From positions 868,001 through 932,000 of the forward strand of contig NZ_CP123923.1 of assembly GCF_030450125.1 (NCBI RefSeq): a DNA stretch of 64,000 nucleotides. Reading direction: 5' to 3'. Source of the stretch: Streptomyces sp. WP-1. Its GTDB lineage: Bacteria; Actinomycetota; Actinomycetes; Streptomycetales; Streptomycetaceae. The notes below the pieces were generated by a model, which saw only the letters and a list, made by a program, of their open reading frames with translations, had not been told where the DNA came from and searched no databases. The position numbers and the translations under genes were made by a program. Below are positions 62,035 to 64,000 of the stretch, piece after piece. Within the stretch, counting starts at the first letter, position 1; every line of letters begins with the position of its first letter.

Positions 62035-62772
62035 ATGCAGAAGCACGACGTGGCCCGCCTCTTCACCACTCCGGTGGACTCCCCGGCCTACGCTCCCGCG
62101 CGGTACCGGTTCACCGACCGTGAGTACCTCAACATCTACTACCGCACGGACCCCGAGGTACTGCGCCGCCTCGTCCCGGAGCCGCTGACGGTCACCGATC
62201 CGATCGTGCGCTTCGAGATCATGCGCATGCCCGACACCACCGGGCTGGGCGACTACACGGAGGCCGGTCAGCTGATCGCCGTCGAACACGAGGGCGAGAA
62301 GGGCGAGTTCAACCTCGCCATGTACGTGGACAGCGTGCCCGCGATCACCAGCGGCCGCGAGTACAGCGCGTACCCGAAGAAGTCCGGCTCCCCCGCCCTC
62401 TACGTGGACTCCGACACGTTGGTCGGCACGCTCGACTACGGGACGCTGCGGGTGGCCACCGCCACCATGGGCTACAAGCACCACGCCATGGACCTGGCGG
62501 AGGCGCGCGCCCAGGTGTGCTCCCCGAACTTCATGGTCAAGACGATCCCGAACTACGACGGCAGCCCGCGCGTGTGCGACCTGGTCCGCACCCGGATCAC
62601 CGACATCACCGTCAAGAGCGCCCACACCGCGCCGGGGCGCCTGGAACTGTTCGCCCACGCCATGGCCCCGCTCGCGGACCTGCCCGTGCTGGAGGTCGTC
62701 GGCGCCAGCCACATCCTCACCGACCTGACGCTCAGCCCGGTCGAGCCGGTCTTCGACTACCTCACCGCCTGA
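62035..62772 (+). CDS. acetoacetate decarboxylase-like protein
   Basis: 245 residues from ATG 62035 (CTTGGAGG upstream). ADC-family features: LNIYYRTDPEVLRRLVPEPLTV, FEIMRMPDTTGLGDYTEAGQLIAVE, YVDSVPAITSGREYSAYPKKSGSP with the Schiff-base Lys region (AYPKK), and GYKHHAMD. The length matches Clostridium-type acetoacetate decarboxylase. It would decarboxylate acetoacetate to acetone or act on a related beta-keto acid. It heads an operon with a 3-hydroxyacyl-CoA dehydrogenase and a further gene, so degradation of a short-chain keto acid or polyketide-like compound is plausible. Confidence 0.88.
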   Translation: MQKHDVARLFTTPVDSPAYAPARYRFTDREYLNIYYRTDPEVLRRLVPEPLTVTDPIVRFEIMRMPDTTGLGDYTEAGQLIAVEHEGEKGEFNLAMYVDSVPAITSGREYSAYPKKSGSPALYVDSDTLVGTLDYGTLRVATATMGYKHHAMDLAEARAQVCSPNFMVKTIPNYDGSPRVCDLVRTRITDITVKSAHTAPGRLELFAHAMAPLADLPVLEVVGASHILTDLTLSPVEPVFDYLTA

Positions 62773-62875
62773 TCCGGCCGCAGCACATCGGGGCCCGACC
62801 GCGCCACCACCGGCCGGGGCGACCCGTGCCCCCGCCTCGCCGGGCGCACCCACCTCTTCGAGAAAGGCCCGCGCC

Positions 62876-63853
62876 ATGACACCCTCCCCCGAGCCCGCTC
62901 TGGAGTCCTACCGGCGTGCCGCCGTCATCGGCGGCGGCGTGATCGGCGTCTCCTGGGCCGGCCTCTTCCTCGCCCGCGGCATCGACGTCGTCGTCAACGA
63001 CCCCCGCCCCGACATCGAGGACCTCGTCCGCGCCGGCCTCGCGGAGATCACCCCCGCACTGGCCGCGCTCGGCCTGCCGACCGAGAACCTGACCGCCGGT
63101 CTCACCTTCGAGGCGGACCTCGCGACCGCCGTCGCCGACGTGGACATCGTCCAGGAGAACGGCCCCGAGCGCCTCGAACTCAAGCAGCGGATCTGGCAGA
63201 CGGTCGAAGCCGCCGCCCCCGCCCACGCGCTGCTGGCCACCTCGACCTCCAGCATCCCCGCGACCGACATCGCCGAGGCCATGCGGGCACCCGAGCGCCT
63301 GATCGTGGGCCACCCCTTCAACCCCCCGCACCTCGTGCCGCTGGTCGAGATCGTGCCCGGCGCGCGGACCGCCCCGGCCACCGTCGAACAGGCCACCGCC
63401 TTCTACACCGCGCTCGGCAAGAAGCCGCAGGTCCTGCGCAAGGAGGTGCCGGGCTTCGTCGCCAACCGCCTCCAGGCGGCCCTCTTCCGCGAGTGCGTCC
63501 ACCTCGTCGCCGAGGGCGTGGTGACGGAGCAGCAGCTCGACGACGTCGTGACCTCCTCCATCGGAATGCGCTGGGCCGTCGCGGGCCCCTACCGCACCTT
63601 CCATCTCGGCGGCGGCCCCGGCGGCCTCCCGCACTTCCTCGACCACCTCGGGCGCGGCATGGAGACGGGCCTGTGGCCGCTGCTCGGCAACCCCACCTTC
63701 GACGACGCCACCGTCGCCCTCCTCACCGAGCAGGCACGCGAGGCGTTCGGCGACCACTCCGTGGAGCAGCTCGCCGCCGACCGCGACCGCGCGCAGATCG
63801 CGCTGATGCGCGCCCTGGGCGAGACCCCGGACGCCGAGCGCGCCCGCGCCTGA
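62876..63853 (+). CDS. 3-hydroxyacyl-CoA dehydrogenase family protein
   Basis: 325 residues. NAD-binding domain: RRAAVIGGGVIGVSWAGLFLARGIDVVVNDPRPD (GxGxxG and the acidic NAD ribose residue), ENGPERLELKQRIW, ATSTSSIPATDIAEAM and VGHPFNPPHLVPLVEIVPG with the catalytic His. The C-terminal domain begins PGFVANRLQAALFRECVHLVAEGVVTEQQLDDVVTSSIGMRWAVAGPYRTFHL. The length and WAVAGPY block resemble carnitine 3-dehydrogenase and lambda-crystallin-like members as much as 3-hydroxybutyryl-CoA dehydrogenase. It lies 103 bases after the ADC-like gene. Confidence 0.9.
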   Translation: MTPSPEPALESYRRAAVIGGGVIGVSWAGLFLARGIDVVVNDPRPDIEDLVRAGLAEITPALAALGLPTENLTAGLTFEADLATAVADVDIVQENGPERLELKQRIWQTVEAAAPAHALLATSTSSIPATDIAEAMRAPERLIVGHPFNPPHLVPLVEIVPGARTAPATVEQATAFYTALGKKPQVLRKEVPGFVANRLQAALFRECVHLVAEGVVTEQQLDDVVTSSIGMRWAVAGPYRTFHLGGGPGGLPHFLDHLGRGMETGLWPLLGNPTFDDATVALLTEQAREAFGDHSVEQLAADRDRAQIALMRALGETPDAERARA

Positions 63854-63888
63854 ACTCCCCCGCACCCGACACGAGAAGCGAAGAAGTC

Positions 63889-64000
63889 ATGGATCTCACC
63901 GGCAAGATCAAGAAGGCCATCGCCGCCCCGGCCACGGACGACGCCTTCGACGTGCACGCCGCGACGAACGAGGTGCTCGCGGGCATCGGCCTGAAGCCGG
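63889..64000 (+). CDS. partial CDS running off the window, unknown
   Basis: 37 codons from ATG 63889 (GAAGCGAAGAAG upstream): MDLTGKIKKAIAAPATDDAF followed by DVHAATNEVLAGIGLKP. The start is typical of an acyl-CoA metabolism gene and might be a family III CoA-transferase, but too little is present to say. It continues the ADC/dehydrogenase operon. Confidence 0.5.
   Translation, partial: MDLTGKIKKAIAAPATDDAFDVHAATNEVLAGIGLKP

Overview
The window is high-GC actinobacterial DNA, almost certainly a Streptomyces chromosome. GC at third codon positions is very high. The gene families are typical of the genus: XRE/DUF5753 with DUF397, a SpoIIE-type phosphatase with a GAF domain, GH64 glucanase, DmdR/IdeR-type iron boxes, and translationally coupled ATGA/GTGA gene joins. 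Mobile-element debris, several pseudogenes and two specialised islands suggest an accessory, possibly subterminal, region. I see no tRNA, rRNA or CRISPR array.

Layout. 1-9.4 kb is a decaying accessory zone. It holds an IS5-type transposase, small secreted and hypothetical genes, a DUF397/XRE/methyltransferase module, a kinase-like pseudogene, an EEP-nuclease gene cut by an IS3-type remnant, transposon fragments and an SDR gene. 9.8-13.7 kb carries a CHASE3/HAMP histidine kinase, divergent from a single-domain response regulator and a small HTH-like protein, then a protein with an LQRTVGNAAV motif resembling injection-system-associated effectors.

13.7-41 kb is a mixed catechol-hydroxamate siderophore locus. 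It encodes 2,3-dihydroxybenzoate synthesis (class I DAHP synthase, isochorismate synthase, isochorismatase, DHB dehydrogenase, DHB-AMP ligase, free aryl carrier protein), N5-hydroxy-N5-formylornithine synthesis (ornithine monooxygenase and formyltransferase), a 3329-residue C-A-T-E-C-A-T-E-C NRPS, MbtH, an exporter, a FecBCDE-type importer and a siderophore-interacting reductase. A second acetylglutamate kinase and a GNAT protein may feed ornithine. The best guess for the product is a mirubactin/chlorocatechelin-like compound. 41-48.4 kb continues with an exporter/TetR pair, an iron-box-controlled hydrolase and O-methyltransferase, an amidohydrolase, and an iron-box-controlled pair (DUF2470 protein and an isochorismatase-like protein without its catalytic residues). 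48.5-51.6 kb holds a GH64 glucanase, a VOC protein and a PAP2 phosphatase.

52.1-61.8 kb is the most striking part: a fluoride-stress island. Six copies of the fluoride riboswitch aptamer (crcB motif) each lie upstream of, and in the same orientation as, a gene or operon: a 72-residue two-helix membrane protein; a GAF/SpoIIE phosphatase; a DUF211 protein with a VIT-like membrane protein; an EttA-type ABC-F protein with a 128-residue protein and an MFS transporter; extra copies of inorganic pyrophosphatase and enolase (both classical fluoride targets); and a frameshifted pyrophosphatase relative. Three copies show a translational switch in which the pseudoknot strand can instead sequester a Shine-Dalgarno sequence. 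No CrcB/Fluc or CLC-F exporter lies in the window, so the membrane proteins of the island are candidates for new fluoride-resistance functions. The last 2 kb starts an acetoacetate-decarboxylase-like / 3-hydroxyacyl-CoA dehydrogenase operon that runs off the window.
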